A DNA stretch of 64,000 nucleotides from Gimesia chilikensis. GTDB taxonomy: Bacteria; Planctomycetota; Planctomycetia; Planctomycetales; Planctomycetaceae. Position 1 is the stretch's first letter. Every line of letters starts with the position of its first letter. This document shows, piece after piece, positions 53,276-61,700 of the stretch. Below the pieces are notes generated by a model. The model had not been told where the DNA came from and ran no database searches. It was given only the letters and a program-made list of their open reading frames with translations. The stretch lies in contig NZ_VTSR01000012.1 in assembly GCF_008329715.1 (NCBI RefSeq), positions 62,001 through 126,000 on the forward strand, written 5' to 3'. The position numbers and the translations under genes were made by a program.

Positions 53276-55226
53276 ACTCCTGAAGGCCTGCCTGCGACAA
53301 CATGGCTCGGTGCATCAGCACTGCCATGACCGCTCCAAGTGCGCGCCGCGATCTGGAGTTTCGCTGATCCTGGTGATGTTCGCCTTGAGCATGTCGCTGG
53401 TCTTAACATACTCATTCATTCAGACACAAAGCGTACAGACTCAAATCTCCGCGAATGGATCACGTCGCGACCTGGCACGGAATGCAGCACGGGCCGGCAT
53501 TTCAGATGCCCTTAATCGACTGAATTCACTCGACTGGCAAGGCGTCAGCGATCAGTACGAGCGACCATTTCAAGCAGACGCGGATGGCGATTGCAGTTAT
53601 GCGGTTTCTTTCGCCGCCGTCGGTAATTCGCTCAGTTCGGTACTCGAACTCAACGTCTCTTCGCGGGGGACCTGGACGTCTGCCGCCGATTCCAACATGA
53701 AATCAGAACACGAGATTACCGCCCGGGTTCGGCTGGTACCGCGAATTCAGGGACGGACGATTCTGCCGGGCGACTCTGAGGTGGCTTCTGACCAGATCAA
53801 CAATGACGGCGACTTCGATCGCGTCACAGACTATGTGCTGTTCGCAGAGCAGGGTTACACGTCACTCAACTTCGATCCGGGCACTCGCTTCGACGGGAAC
53901 ATCTGGATCTACGATCAATACAACATGTTCTCCGACCCGGCCTGGAGCTCTTCTATTCGAGATACTTATCTGCAGGATGTGGGGAACCGGTTTGTCTCGT
54001 TTCCCGAGGGATCAACCAGCCTGTCCGACGCCCGGATCTCCACGCCCCACCCGATTGCGGGGAATGTCACTTTTTATAACTACCCCAATTACGCGGTCCG
54101 CGATGATCTGTCTGACCTGAAAGTGAACTGGTCGACGACAGGCGAGCGATTGACCATTCCCAGCACCGATTATGCCGCTTTCTCCTCGTACCGACTGTAT
54201 GCAGGGGGGCCTCTATATCAGGCCGAACGGTTGGGTTCGACTCTGTATAACCGGACTTTGAAACCGACGGCCGACAACCCCCTGGGCATCTATTATCGCT
54301 CGGGAAATCTCAGCGTGTATGACAGCGTGACCATTCAGGGGACGCTGGTCTGTACGGGGAAAATCTATTTTTATGGCAAACAGATCCATCTGACCGCCTT
54401 TAACTGGAAAGACGATAGCGGAGACGCGATCGTGACGGATTCTCAACTCTGGCCCCAGTTACCCAGCATGGTCGCCCACGACATTGAGTTCGGACGTGAG
54501 TCGCAGACCACCGTCGAGGGTGCCACCGTCTGTCAGGGGAGTGTGAAAGGGGGGGGCGGCTCGCTCAGCTATCCTTCCGCACTCAATATCAGTCTGAGTG
54601 GTACGGCGACAGCGGCTCCCCAGGGCCAACCTTACAGCACGATTCAGTTGCAGGAATACAAAATTCTCAGCAGCCTGACAGCGAATGGCGACTATGCGAT
54701 CTGGCTGGAAACAACGGGTACGGGGAACACGGGCACGACAGGCAGCTGGTATCCCATCGTTGGCTTTGACCACGGTCAGCAGCAGTTGACGGTTCGGGGA
54801 GAAATCGAACAGTCCACCCCCACCTCTTATCGCATTGAACGACACAAACGCAACCTGATTCAAATTCGTGGGCCGGTCTGTGCAGAAACCTATGACTTCT
54901 ACCGGATCAACGAATGGGTGCTGTACAGCTCTCTGTGGAACGACCGGAAGAGCAACTGGAATTATACGAATTATCTGAGAAGTATTCTGGGAATGAGCGA
55001 CATCGGTTTCAGTGAATGGCTGGAATACCCGGGTAACTTTGCCGGCTGGGACAGTTACTACCAGACCTACGGAATCAGCCTCGAACCTACGTTGCAGATC
55101 CAAAACCTGGTCGAACGGGAATACCGCTGGGAGCCTCCGCTGTTTCAACCCTACGACGGAGGCGATGCCAACCCGGAACTCGCCGGATATCGCTGGTCAT
55201 TGATTGACTGGAACGAAACAAACTAA
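53259..55226 (+). CDS. Large PilX-like pilus assembly protein
   Basis: A 655-residue protein. GAGG lies at 53251, giving ATG 53259. A 33-residue His/Cys-rich leader (CLRQHGSVHQHCHDRSKC) precedes SGVSLILVMFALSMSLVLTYS, which follows the prepilin class but lacks Glu5. After a helical neck (NGSRRDLARNAARAGISDAL) comes a long beta-rich region with FDGNIWIYDQYNM, GNLSVYDSVTIQGTLVCTGK and VEGATVCQGSVKGGGGSLSY, which look like a right-handed beta-helix as in PilX-type and bactofilin-like sheets. At this size it may be a non-pilin adhesive or tip component. The C-terminal third (VGFDHGQQQLTVRGEIEQ, ...GYRWSLIDWNETN) is unmatched. Confidence 0.7.
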   Translation: MRTHHKLLKACLRQHGSVHQHCHDRSKCAPRSGVSLILVMFALSMSLVLTYSFIQTQSVQTQISANGSRRDLARNAARAGISDALNRLNSLDWQGVSDQYERPFQADADGDCSYAVSFAAVGNSLSSVLELNVSSRGTWTSAADSNMKSEHEITARVRLVPRIQGRTILPGDSEVASDQINNDGDFDRVTDYVLFAEQGYTSLNFDPGTRFDGNIWIYDQYNMFSDPAWSSSIRDTYLQDVGNRFVSFPEGSTSLSDARISTPHPIAGNVTFYNYPNYAVRDDLSDLKVNWSTTGERLTIPSTDYAAFSSYRLYAGGPLYQAERLGSTLYNRTLKPTADNPLGIYYRSGNLSVYDSVTIQGTLVCTGKIYFYGKQIHLTAFNWKDDSGDAIVTDSQLWPQLPSMVAHDIEFGRESQTTVEGATVCQGSVKGGGGSLSYPSALNISLSGTATAAPQGQPYSTIQLQEYKILSSLTANGDYAIWLETTGTGNTGTTGSWYPIVGFDHGQQQLTVRGEIEQSTPTSYRIERHKRNLIQIRGPVCAETYDFYRINEWVLYSSLWNDRKSNWNYTNYLRSILGMSDIGFSEWLEYPGNFAGWDSYYQTYGISLEPTLQIQNLVEREYRWEPPLFQPYDGGDANPELAGYRWSLIDWNETN

Positions 55227-55237
55227 ACGACAGAACC

Positions 55238-55885
55238 ATGATTAACAGCCGACACCAACCAACCTGGGAACACAGCAGAGGGGCCTGCAGCATGCAGTGC
55301 ACCCGACCGCGGATCCTGCGCACGGTACAGAATCAATGTGGACGGGCGGGCTTCACGCTGGTTGAACTGTTGATTGTGGTCGTACTGATTTCAATCCTGG
55401 CTTCGGTCTCGCTGCTTTCCATTGACTCAAGTACTTCGCATTCCCTGGAGACCACAGCGCGGATGCTGGTGGCTGACCTGCGGCTGGCGCGGAATCATGC
55501 CATTCAGTTCAACAGCGAATACACGGTGGAATTCGATCTCAATACGCAGACATACGAAATCGTACACAGCGGGGCAGGTACCGCACCTGTGCCGGAAAAC
55601 AGCCTGGCGGGGTCAACCGCAGACAAAACGAAATACATACAATCCGTACAGAAAGATACTCTGAACCTGCCCGATCGGGTCGTCATCAGCCAGATCTATC
55701 TGAAGACCTCTGACACTGAAGTACGCGACCTGGCTTTTGGAGCAATGGGAGGCACCGGGCCGGGACGCAGCGAAGATACCATGCTTGTCATCTCCACGAC
55801 TCGCAACGGGACCACCTTTTCCATCCCGATTACGGTCTCCTGGATTACAGGCCAGGCGTGGGCAGATGAAATACAGACCAACTGA
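55238..55885 (+). CDS. GspH/FimT-type pseudopilin
   Basis: A 215-residue pseudopilin. The cleavage site after Gly38 precedes FTLVELLIVVVLISILASVSLL. ATG 55238 gives a 38-residue leader; ATG 55292 is an internal alternative giving a 20-residue leader (MQCTRPRILRTVQNQCGRAG). The mature region contains TARMLVADLRLARNHAIQFNSEYTVEFD, the GspH/FimT hallmark, and DLAFGAMGGTGPG, GTTFSIPITVSWITG at the end. It follows the PilX-like gene by 11 bases and precedes pilM. Function: minor pseudopilin of a type IV pilus/type II secretion-like system. Confidence 0.88.
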   Translation: MINSRHQPTWEHSRGACSMQCTRPRILRTVQNQCGRAGFTLVELLIVVVLISILASVSLLSIDSSTSHSLETTARMLVADLRLARNHAIQFNSEYTVEFDLNTQTYEIVHSGAGTAPVPENSLAGSTADKTKYIQSVQKDTLNLPDRVVISQIYLKTSDTEVRDLAFGAMGGTGPGRSEDTMLVISTTRNGTTFSIPITVSWITGQAWADEIQTN

Positions 55886-55924
55886 AACTAGAGAAATACC
55901 TGATAATAGACAGAATCAATCAAC

Positions 55925-56998
55925 ATGATTTCCTTACCTCGTTCACAATATACACCCATCGGTTTGCAGCTGGGCCCCAGTTCGGCCACGCTGGTGCAGT
56001 TGACCGGCCCGAAACAGAATCGGGTCGTGCATGCCATTGCCCAGGAGCAGTTCGATCTGGATGACCGACTCACTGCCGATGAACGCGACACAAAGATCGC
56101 CGCTGAACTACGGCGGATCCTGGTCGACCATCATTTCAAAGGCCGCCGTGTGATCAGCTGCCTGGGTTCGCAGGAGCTGTTCATTCAAAACGTGAGACTG
56201 CCTCAACTGCCGACAGAAGAAATCGCGAAAGTCGTCGCCTGGGAGGCGGAAGAACGTCTGCCTTACCCGGTTACGGAAGCGGAAATCCGTCATCTGCCTG
56301 CAGGACAGGTACGACAGGAATCGAACACCAAGCAGGAAGTGATCCTGCTGGCCTGTCACAACGGAATTCTGGAACGACATTTGAATCTGCTGGAACAGGC
56401 GGGACTGACTGCAGAGGCGATTGACGTTGAGCCATCGGCCACGCTGCGTTGTTTTCATGATGAGAAACGTGAGCTGCAATTGAACTCGGTGAGCTGTTAT
56501 CTGAATTTTGGTGACGCCGCCACCACCGTGATTTTCGCCGATCAGCAGAACGTATTGTTTCTCAAATACATTATGCAGGGGAGTAATCACCTGGACCGGG
56601 CCGTGGCTGACAATCTGGATCTGCCACTGACCGAGGCGATTCGTCTGCGAAAGATCGTGACTAATTCTCCGACGCTGGATGCCAGTGATGAGCTGCACCG
56701 GTCGGTGATTGATTCGATCCGCTCACTGCTGGAATCGATCAGCACTGAAGTGGAGAACTGCCTGCGATATTACAAAGTGACTTTTCGCGGAAAGAAACTG
56801 GACCAGCTGGTGGTGACGGGCAACGAATCGAGTCCCTGGCTGATCGACTTTCTTTCAGAGCGGCTGAATACAGACTGCCGGATGGGAAATCCGTTCGAAC
56901 GTCTCAAGAGCTGGCCGACTTCCACCTCGATTCTGGAACGCCCCGGCAGATGGAGTACCGCCATGGGACTGGCCATGAAAGAAAGTTCCGACAAATAA
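55925..56998 (+). CDS. pilM: Type IV pilus assembly protein PilM
   Basis: A 357-residue actin-like cytoplasmic ATPase-fold protein: IGLQLGPSSATLVQLTGPK (usual GIDIGSSSVKLV), RILVDHHFKGRRVISCLGSQELFIQNVRLP, AWEAEERLPYPVTEAEIRHLP, AEAIDVEPSATLRCF, CYLNFGDAATTVIFADQQ and the C-terminal DQLVVTGNESSPWLIDFL. PilM binds the N-terminus of PilN and links the pilus platform to cytosolic factors. ATG 55925 follows the pseudopilin stop by 39 bases. First gene of the pilM-N-O-P-Q run. Confidence 0.92.
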   Translation: MISLPRSQYTPIGLQLGPSSATLVQLTGPKQNRVVHAIAQEQFDLDDRLTADERDTKIAAELRRILVDHHFKGRRVISCLGSQELFIQNVRLPQLPTEEIAKVVAWEAEERLPYPVTEAEIRHLPAGQVRQESNTKQEVILLACHNGILERHLNLLEQAGLTAEAIDVEPSATLRCFHDEKRELQLNSVSCYLNFGDAATTVIFADQQNVLFLKYIMQGSNHLDRAVADNLDLPLTEAIRLRKIVTNSPTLDASDELHRSVIDSIRSLLESISTEVENCLRYYKVTFRGKKLDQLVVTGNESSPWLIDFLSERLNTDCRMGNPFERLKSWPTSTSILERPGRWSTAMGLAMKESSDK

Positions 56999-57099
56999 CA
57001 CAGTATCAGAGATACATCTGAGACAAACCATATTCCAACAAGATAGATACCAGCGAATCCGAGAGCCGGATTTGTCTGCAACCCGTTAAGGGCGAGAGC

Positions 57100-57834
57100 A
57101 TGATACCTGAAATTGATTTTTTACCTGCCAGTTATCGCGAAGTGCGACGACGACACCGGAACCGGATCTGGCGTCGTTCGATTGTCGTCATCTTCCTCAC
57201 GCTGGTCACCTTGAGCACCGTGCGACAGCGGGAGATCCAGCACGAACTGCAGTCGAAAAAGGAAACGCTGGAAAAGCACATCCAGCAGATGCATGAGCAA
57301 TTGCAGGACCCTGCACGGCTGACACAGCAGATTGAGCTTGCCGACGTGCGGGCCGATCTGCTGGCAGGGTTGCTGCTGGATGAATCACCGGCACAACTCC
57401 TGGCGATCACCAGCCACTCTCTGCCCGAATATGTTTCATTAAACGAGTTTCAATTCCTGTTTGAAAAAGTGGCGGGTAAAGAAAAGCCGACGAATGTCAA
57501 ACAGAAAAAAGCACCAGAGAACGTGGTTCCTGAAAAGCTGGATCTCGAGAAGCTGAAACAGCACCGGACGGACGAACAACTGGTGCTGCTGGTGCAGGGG
57601 ATCGCCCCCGACCATCTTTCGATCTCTGATTATATGTCAAACCTGGATCGACTGGGCGTGTTTAAAGCCATCGATCTGATTCAATCCAACGAGACGATGT
57701 TCGAAGGAGAAACGATGCGGCAGTTCCGACTTCGTATCGTGGTGAAAGCACCAGGCATGTTTCTTCCCCCACTCGATCACCGGTTGACCGCCGGCCTGGA
57801 TCACCCCCTGACAGGAGGTTATGGCCATGAATGA
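57100..57834 (+). CDS. pilN: PilN-like inner-membrane protein
   Basis: A 244-residue membrane protein. The cytoplasmic motif IPEIDFLPASYREVRRRHRN at the start is the PilM-binding INLLP-type motif, followed by one transmembrane helix (WRRSIVVIFLTLVTLSTVR) and a long periplasmic coiled coil (REIQHELQSKKETLEKHIQQMHEQ). A globular domain with HSLPEYVSLNEFQFLFEK and MSNLDRLGVFKAIDLIQSNE follows. Its 3' end overlaps pilO by 14 bases, so the two are translationally coupled. A Lys-rich insertion (KEKPTNVKQKKAPENVV) is peculiar to this one. Confidence 0.88.
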   Translation: MIPEIDFLPASYREVRRRHRNRIWRRSIVVIFLTLVTLSTVRQREIQHELQSKKETLEKHIQQMHEQLQDPARLTQQIELADVRADLLAGLLLDESPAQLLAITSHSLPEYVSLNEFQFLFEKVAGKEKPTNVKQKKAPENVVPEKLDLEKLKQHRTDEQLVLLVQGIAPDHLSISDYMSNLDRLGVFKAIDLIQSNETMFEGETMRQFRLRIVVKAPGMFLPPLDHRLTAGLDHPLTGGYGHE

Positions 57835-58435
57835 AAAATTACGACGCGACAGCCTGATCACCATCATCAGCCTGGCGGTAGTGGTCGCCTTGTTTACCTT
57901 TGTGATTTACCTGCCGGGGCTCAAGAGCAAACAGCAGCTCAATAAGCAGATCGCCTCCATCCAGGAACAGATCCGCGCGATCCCCACCAAGGTTGAACAA
58001 CTCGAACAGTTGCAGGAGGAGTTGCAGCAGCGCGAGGCATTCATCAATCGCATGAAAAAACACATCCCCACGGATAAAGATACGCACCGGGTTCTGCAGC
58101 GGGTGGCACAACTGGCGAATAGTTCCTCGCTGACGGTTTCTTCTCTAAACCCAGGTGAGCCTGTGCCTTATGCAACCTATCTGAGGCAGCCGTTCACGGT
58201 CAATGTGAGCGGGCCTTACAAGGGGCTGATCCAGTTTCTGAATGGTCTGGATACCGACAGTCGGCTGTTTACCGTCTCCAATCTGATGCTTACGAGTCAA
58301 TATGGAGAAAATACGGGCCTTGTTAAAGGAACCGTCGAGCTGTCAGTTTACGTATTACGCGATACTGAGAGTGATTTTTCCGATTTTAAGGAAAATAGGG
58401 TCAGCCGGTCCTTTCTTTCGACCGATAAAAGATAA
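57821..58435 (+). CDS. pilO: PilO-like inner-membrane protein
   Basis: A 204-residue protein with one transmembrane helix (LITIISLAVVVALFTFVIYL), a coiled coil (LKSKQQLNKQIASIQEQIRAI, KVEQLEQLQEELQQREAFIN) and a ferredoxin-like periplasmic domain (VNVSGPYKGLIQFLNGLDTD, FTVSNLMLTSQYGENTGLVKG). Forms the alignment complex with PilN. AGGAGG at 57813 precedes ATG 57821. Confidence 0.9.
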   Translation: MAMNEKLRRDSLITIISLAVVVALFTFVIYLPGLKSKQQLNKQIASIQEQIRAIPTKVEQLEQLQEELQQREAFINRMKKHIPTDKDTHRVLQRVAQLANSSSLTVSSLNPGEPVPYATYLRQPFTVNVSGPYKGLIQFLNGLDTDSRLFTVSNLMLTSQYGENTGLVKGTVELSVYVLRDTESDFSDFKENRVSRSFLSTDKR

Positions 58436-58558
58436 AGAGACACTCCCCTTCAAGCTATCCCTGAGGTGAACTTCGAAAACAGGCGTTCTCGCTCATGAAC
58501 CGAATTTAGATCCGTTTCCCTTCTTACAGTCATCTATTCCAGATGTGGTGAACTACAC

Positions 58559-59218
58559 GTGAAATCGTTCAGCCAACAATTAGTACATGATTTGAAGGTC
58601 AGCTGGCAGAAAACCCTGATGTTAGGGGTGTTGCTGCTGGTCGGTCTGTACTTCTGGATTCCGCCACTGTATCGCGCCATGCGGGGCACTACCGCTCCCG
58701 AATTGACGCCCGCGAAAGTGAGTCCGGCACCGATTCCACAACGGCCTCCGGTCGAGACGGAGATGAGTTTCACTCAGCTCGATCCCAAAGAAACCACACT
58801 TCACTCCTGGGAACAGTTCGATTCTCTGATGCATACAGATCCGCTGGTGCAGTCAGTGCAGATGGGAGCGATTCAACGCAATCCTTTTGAGGTGAATCGG
58901 GACCAGTTCTCGCCCCCCATTCTGTTTGCCGAAGAGCCGGTTGAAACCGAACCCAAACCGGTTCAGATGGAGAAACAGGAACCGGAAATCAAGGCACTGC
59001 CCGACGAGATCGTCCTGACGACTACGATCATCGGTAAATTTCGCAAGGCGGCGATGATCAACAAAAAACTGTATTACGAAGGTAAGCCATTCCAGTATGA
59101 CAATGTGACCTACGTTCTGGAACGGGTCGCAGACCGGAGTGTGATTTTGCGGCAGGGCGATCAGACATTTGAATTAAAAATTCAAAACGATCCTTCCGCA
59201 TTTATTAAATTTGAATAA
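58559..59218 (+). CDS. PilP/GspC-like connector protein
   Basis: A 219-residue protein. A cytoplasmic stub and one transmembrane helix (TLMLGVLLLVGLYFWIP, about residues 20-36) are followed by a Pro/Glu-rich linker (TPAKVSPAPIPQRPPVETEM, EETEPKPVQMEKQEPEIKALP-type) and a small C-terminal beta domain: VLTTTIIGKFRKAAMINKKLYYEG, NVTYVLERVADRSVILRQGDQTFELKIQ. The helix-linker-HR domain layout is that of GspC and PilP, which connect the inner-membrane platform to the secretin N-domains. The gene order supports this. It begins with GTG 58559; a 123-base gap separates it from pilO. Confidence 0.78.
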   Translation: MKSFSQQLVHDLKVSWQKTLMLGVLLLVGLYFWIPPLYRAMRGTTAPELTPAKVSPAPIPQRPPVETEMSFTQLDPKETTLHSWEQFDSLMHTDPLVQSVQMGAIQRNPFEVNRDQFSPPILFAEEPVETEPKPVQMEKQEPEIKALPDEIVLTTTIIGKFRKAAMINKKLYYEGKPFQYDNVTYVLERVADRSVILRQGDQTFELKIQNDPSAFIKFE

Positions 59219-59283
59219 TCAGACGGTTCGCATCACAGGCTGATTCTCAACTGATTCGAACGATCACGGATGATGGTCGAAAC

Positions 59284-61698
59284 ATGAAACGACAATTTTT
59301 TATACCGGCTTTCTGGGCAATGCTGACAGGTCTCTCGCTGCTGTTAATCGCAGCCATGACCGACGTCAAAACACCAGAGTCCCTGTTTATCTCACCCCAC
59401 CATGCGCGGACTGCGCGCAGTGCGGCACCACAGCAACAGGTCCCCACATATCAAGAGCCTCTGCTTGAGGCTTCAGTTAAAGCATCTGATTCCACGGTAG
59501 AACCTCAGCCCGCGCCTGCGCAGCAAGTCGTTGTGACAGCACAACCTGAACGGCAGCCTGAAATTAAAACTGTGGCCCGTACCGTGCAGGCGACACCGGT
59601 GCCACAGCATGTCTCGCCTGAAGTCAAAACTGCAGCGACCGCATCTCGAACCGTACAGACGCGGACGCTTGTCGATCCCACACTGGAAGAGCCGAGCGAA
59701 ACTCCAGCCACACCAGAGCGTTCCCGCTCAATTCAGTTTCATCTGGCCGAGGACACACAGCCTGAACCCGTGGATCCCATGGACAGGAAAATGGAAATGC
59801 GGCTTGCCAGCCTGACCCGTCAGGTTGATCGGCTGACCAATCTGCAGTTGGAAGTCCAGCAGCAGTCTAAAATGGAACTGGCACAGAATACGGATCGTCT
59901 GGAACAGGCGACCAAGCTCCTGCAACAGATGCAGCAGATGAATCAGCTGCGCGATCTCGAACGAAAACTGGATGGGATGCAGGGCAAAGCCGACGCTGCT
60001 GCACAGCCGAAAACTCCTGCTCCGGAGGCCACGGCACCCCAGGCTCCCGCTGCCAGCGAGACCAGTGCCCCTGCCGATTCCAAAACGAAAAAAGAGCCGG
60101 TCCTGAAAGTCAGCCCCGATAAGGGAGCCGGGGAAACTTTCTCCCTGCAGATCCAGGATGCGGAAATCATGCAGGTTCTGGACATGCTGGGCGAACTCTC
60201 GGGCATGAATATCCTGGCCGGGCAGAGCGTTTCAGGGACAATCACAGCGAACCTCAAGAATGTCACGCCGCTGCAGGCCCTGGATGCCATCCTGCGTTCG
60301 CGCGATCTGACATCAGAAAAAGAAGGGGAATTCATCTACGTGATGACCCAGGCTCAGCTGGAACAGAAGAAGAAGTCGAGCCGGAAAGTTGTCACCAAGC
60401 TCTATACTCCGTTTTACATCAGTGCCAAAGAATTACAGCAGCTGATCACGCCGATCCTGACGGAAAACGTGGGGATTGTCTCGCTGACCACACCCAGTGA
60501 AGTCGGGATTTCTCCCGATGAAACGAGTGCCGGCGGTGACTCGTTCGCTCAAAACGATTCCATTCTGGTTCGCGATTATCCTGAGATCCTGGAAGAGGTC
60601 GATCGCCTGCTGGAAAAAATGGATGTGCCTCCGTTGCAGGTGGTGATTGAAGCGATGATTCTGAACGTCACGCTGAATGATGACATGCGGTTTGGCGTGA
60701 ACTTCGCCATGCTCAGTGGGAATAACAAGAGCCTGCTCGTTGATGGTAACGGTCAGACATTGAACGCTGCCAGCGGTTTTCCGGGGTCAGGCAGTTCGTC
60801 GATCGTCCCGCCAACCGGTCAGTTTGTGGCTGACCTGGCAGGATTGAAATACGGGTTCCTGCACGGCGACATCAGCGGTTTTATCGAAGCACTGGAAGAC
60901 ATCACGGAAACCAACCTGATCGCCTCTCCTCAGCTGCGAGCATTGAATAAGCAGAAAGCGGAACTGATTATCGGTGATCGCATCAGTTATTCCACGGTCA
61001 CCCAGAACGGCAATACTTCAATTCAGAACGTGAACTTTCTGGATTCCGGTATCGTGCTTAACCTGCGGCCTTTTATTACTCCCGATGGACAGATTCGGAT
61101 GGAAATTCATCCGGAACGCAGCTCGGCGACCATTAACTCTTCGACGAATTTACCCGACCTGAAGACTACTGAAGTCACCACGAACGTCATGGTCCGCGAC
61201 GGGAATACGGTTGTCATCGGGGGACTGATTGAAGAACGTGTCTCCGATACCAAAAACCAGGTTCCACTCTTAGGTGCGATTCCCGTGATCGGGAATGCGT
61301 TTCGCCAGCAGCGGGAAATTACGACCCGTTCCGAGCTGATCGTGCTGATCACACCGCGGATCGTACATCCTGAAGAGGCCAATGCTGAAGGTCAGGCCGA
61401 GAGATACGAGGGTGCAGAGCGGATTGATAACTTCAAGAAGAGCTTCCTGCCGATCAACCAGGTACGAATTGTCCAGATGCATATCAAGCTGGCCAGGAAA
61501 TACCTGCGGATTGGAAACCTGCCTAAAGCCAAAGAGCACATCAAAATTGCTGTCCGCCTGGATAAGAACAATACCGAAGCAATTCAGTTGAAGAAGTACA
61601 TCGAAGATGCACTGATCAACCGCAACCGCCAGATGATCGGACTGCCTCCACTGTCTGGTCCCCAGATGCCGGCTCCGGTCGTGGAGGAGGTGCCCTGA
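59284..61698 (+). CDS. pilQ: PilQ/GspD-type secretin with C-terminal TPR-like tail
   Basis: An 804-residue secretin. The N-terminus has a signal/anchor (FIPAFWAMLTGLSLLLIAAM), followed by about 150 low-complexity residues and a coiled coil (MEMRLASLTRQVDRLTNLQL, about 165-235). Then an STN/N0-like domain (FSLQIQDAEIMQVLDMLGELSG), an N1-like module and the secretin core with VVIEAMILNVTLNDDMRFGV, TNLIASPQLRALNKQKAELI and VRDGNTVVIGGLIEERVSD. After the core, about 100 residues contain a TPR-like helix pair (IKLARKYLRIGNLPKAKEHIKIAVRLD). Forms the outer-membrane gate. ATG 59284. The added tail is unusual for a secretin. Confidence 0.93.
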   Translation: MKRQFFIPAFWAMLTGLSLLLIAAMTDVKTPESLFISPHHARTARSAAPQQQVPTYQEPLLEASVKASDSTVEPQPAPAQQVVVTAQPERQPEIKTVARTVQATPVPQHVSPEVKTAATASRTVQTRTLVDPTLEEPSETPATPERSRSIQFHLAEDTQPEPVDPMDRKMEMRLASLTRQVDRLTNLQLEVQQQSKMELAQNTDRLEQATKLLQQMQQMNQLRDLERKLDGMQGKADAAAQPKTPAPEATAPQAPAASETSAPADSKTKKEPVLKVSPDKGAGETFSLQIQDAEIMQVLDMLGELSGMNILAGQSVSGTITANLKNVTPLQALDAILRSRDLTSEKEGEFIYVMTQAQLEQKKKSSRKVVTKLYTPFYISAKELQQLITPILTENVGIVSLTTPSEVGISPDETSAGGDSFAQNDSILVRDYPEILEEVDRLLEKMDVPPLQVVIEAMILNVTLNDDMRFGVNFAMLSGNNKSLLVDGNGQTLNAASGFPGSGSSSIVPPTGQFVADLAGLKYGFLHGDISGFIEALEDITETNLIASPQLRALNKQKAELIIGDRISYSTVTQNGNTSIQNVNFLDSGIVLNLRPFITPDGQIRMEIHPERSSATINSSTNLPDLKTTEVTTNVMVRDGNTVVIGGLIEERVSDTKNQVPLLGAIPVIGNAFRQQREITTRSELIVLITPRIVHPEEANAEGQAERYEGAERIDNFKKSFLPINQVRIVQMHIKLARKYLRIGNLPKAKEHIKIAVRLDKNNTEAIQLKKYIEDALINRNRQMIGLPPLSGPQMPAPVVEEVP

Positions 61699-61700
61699 GC

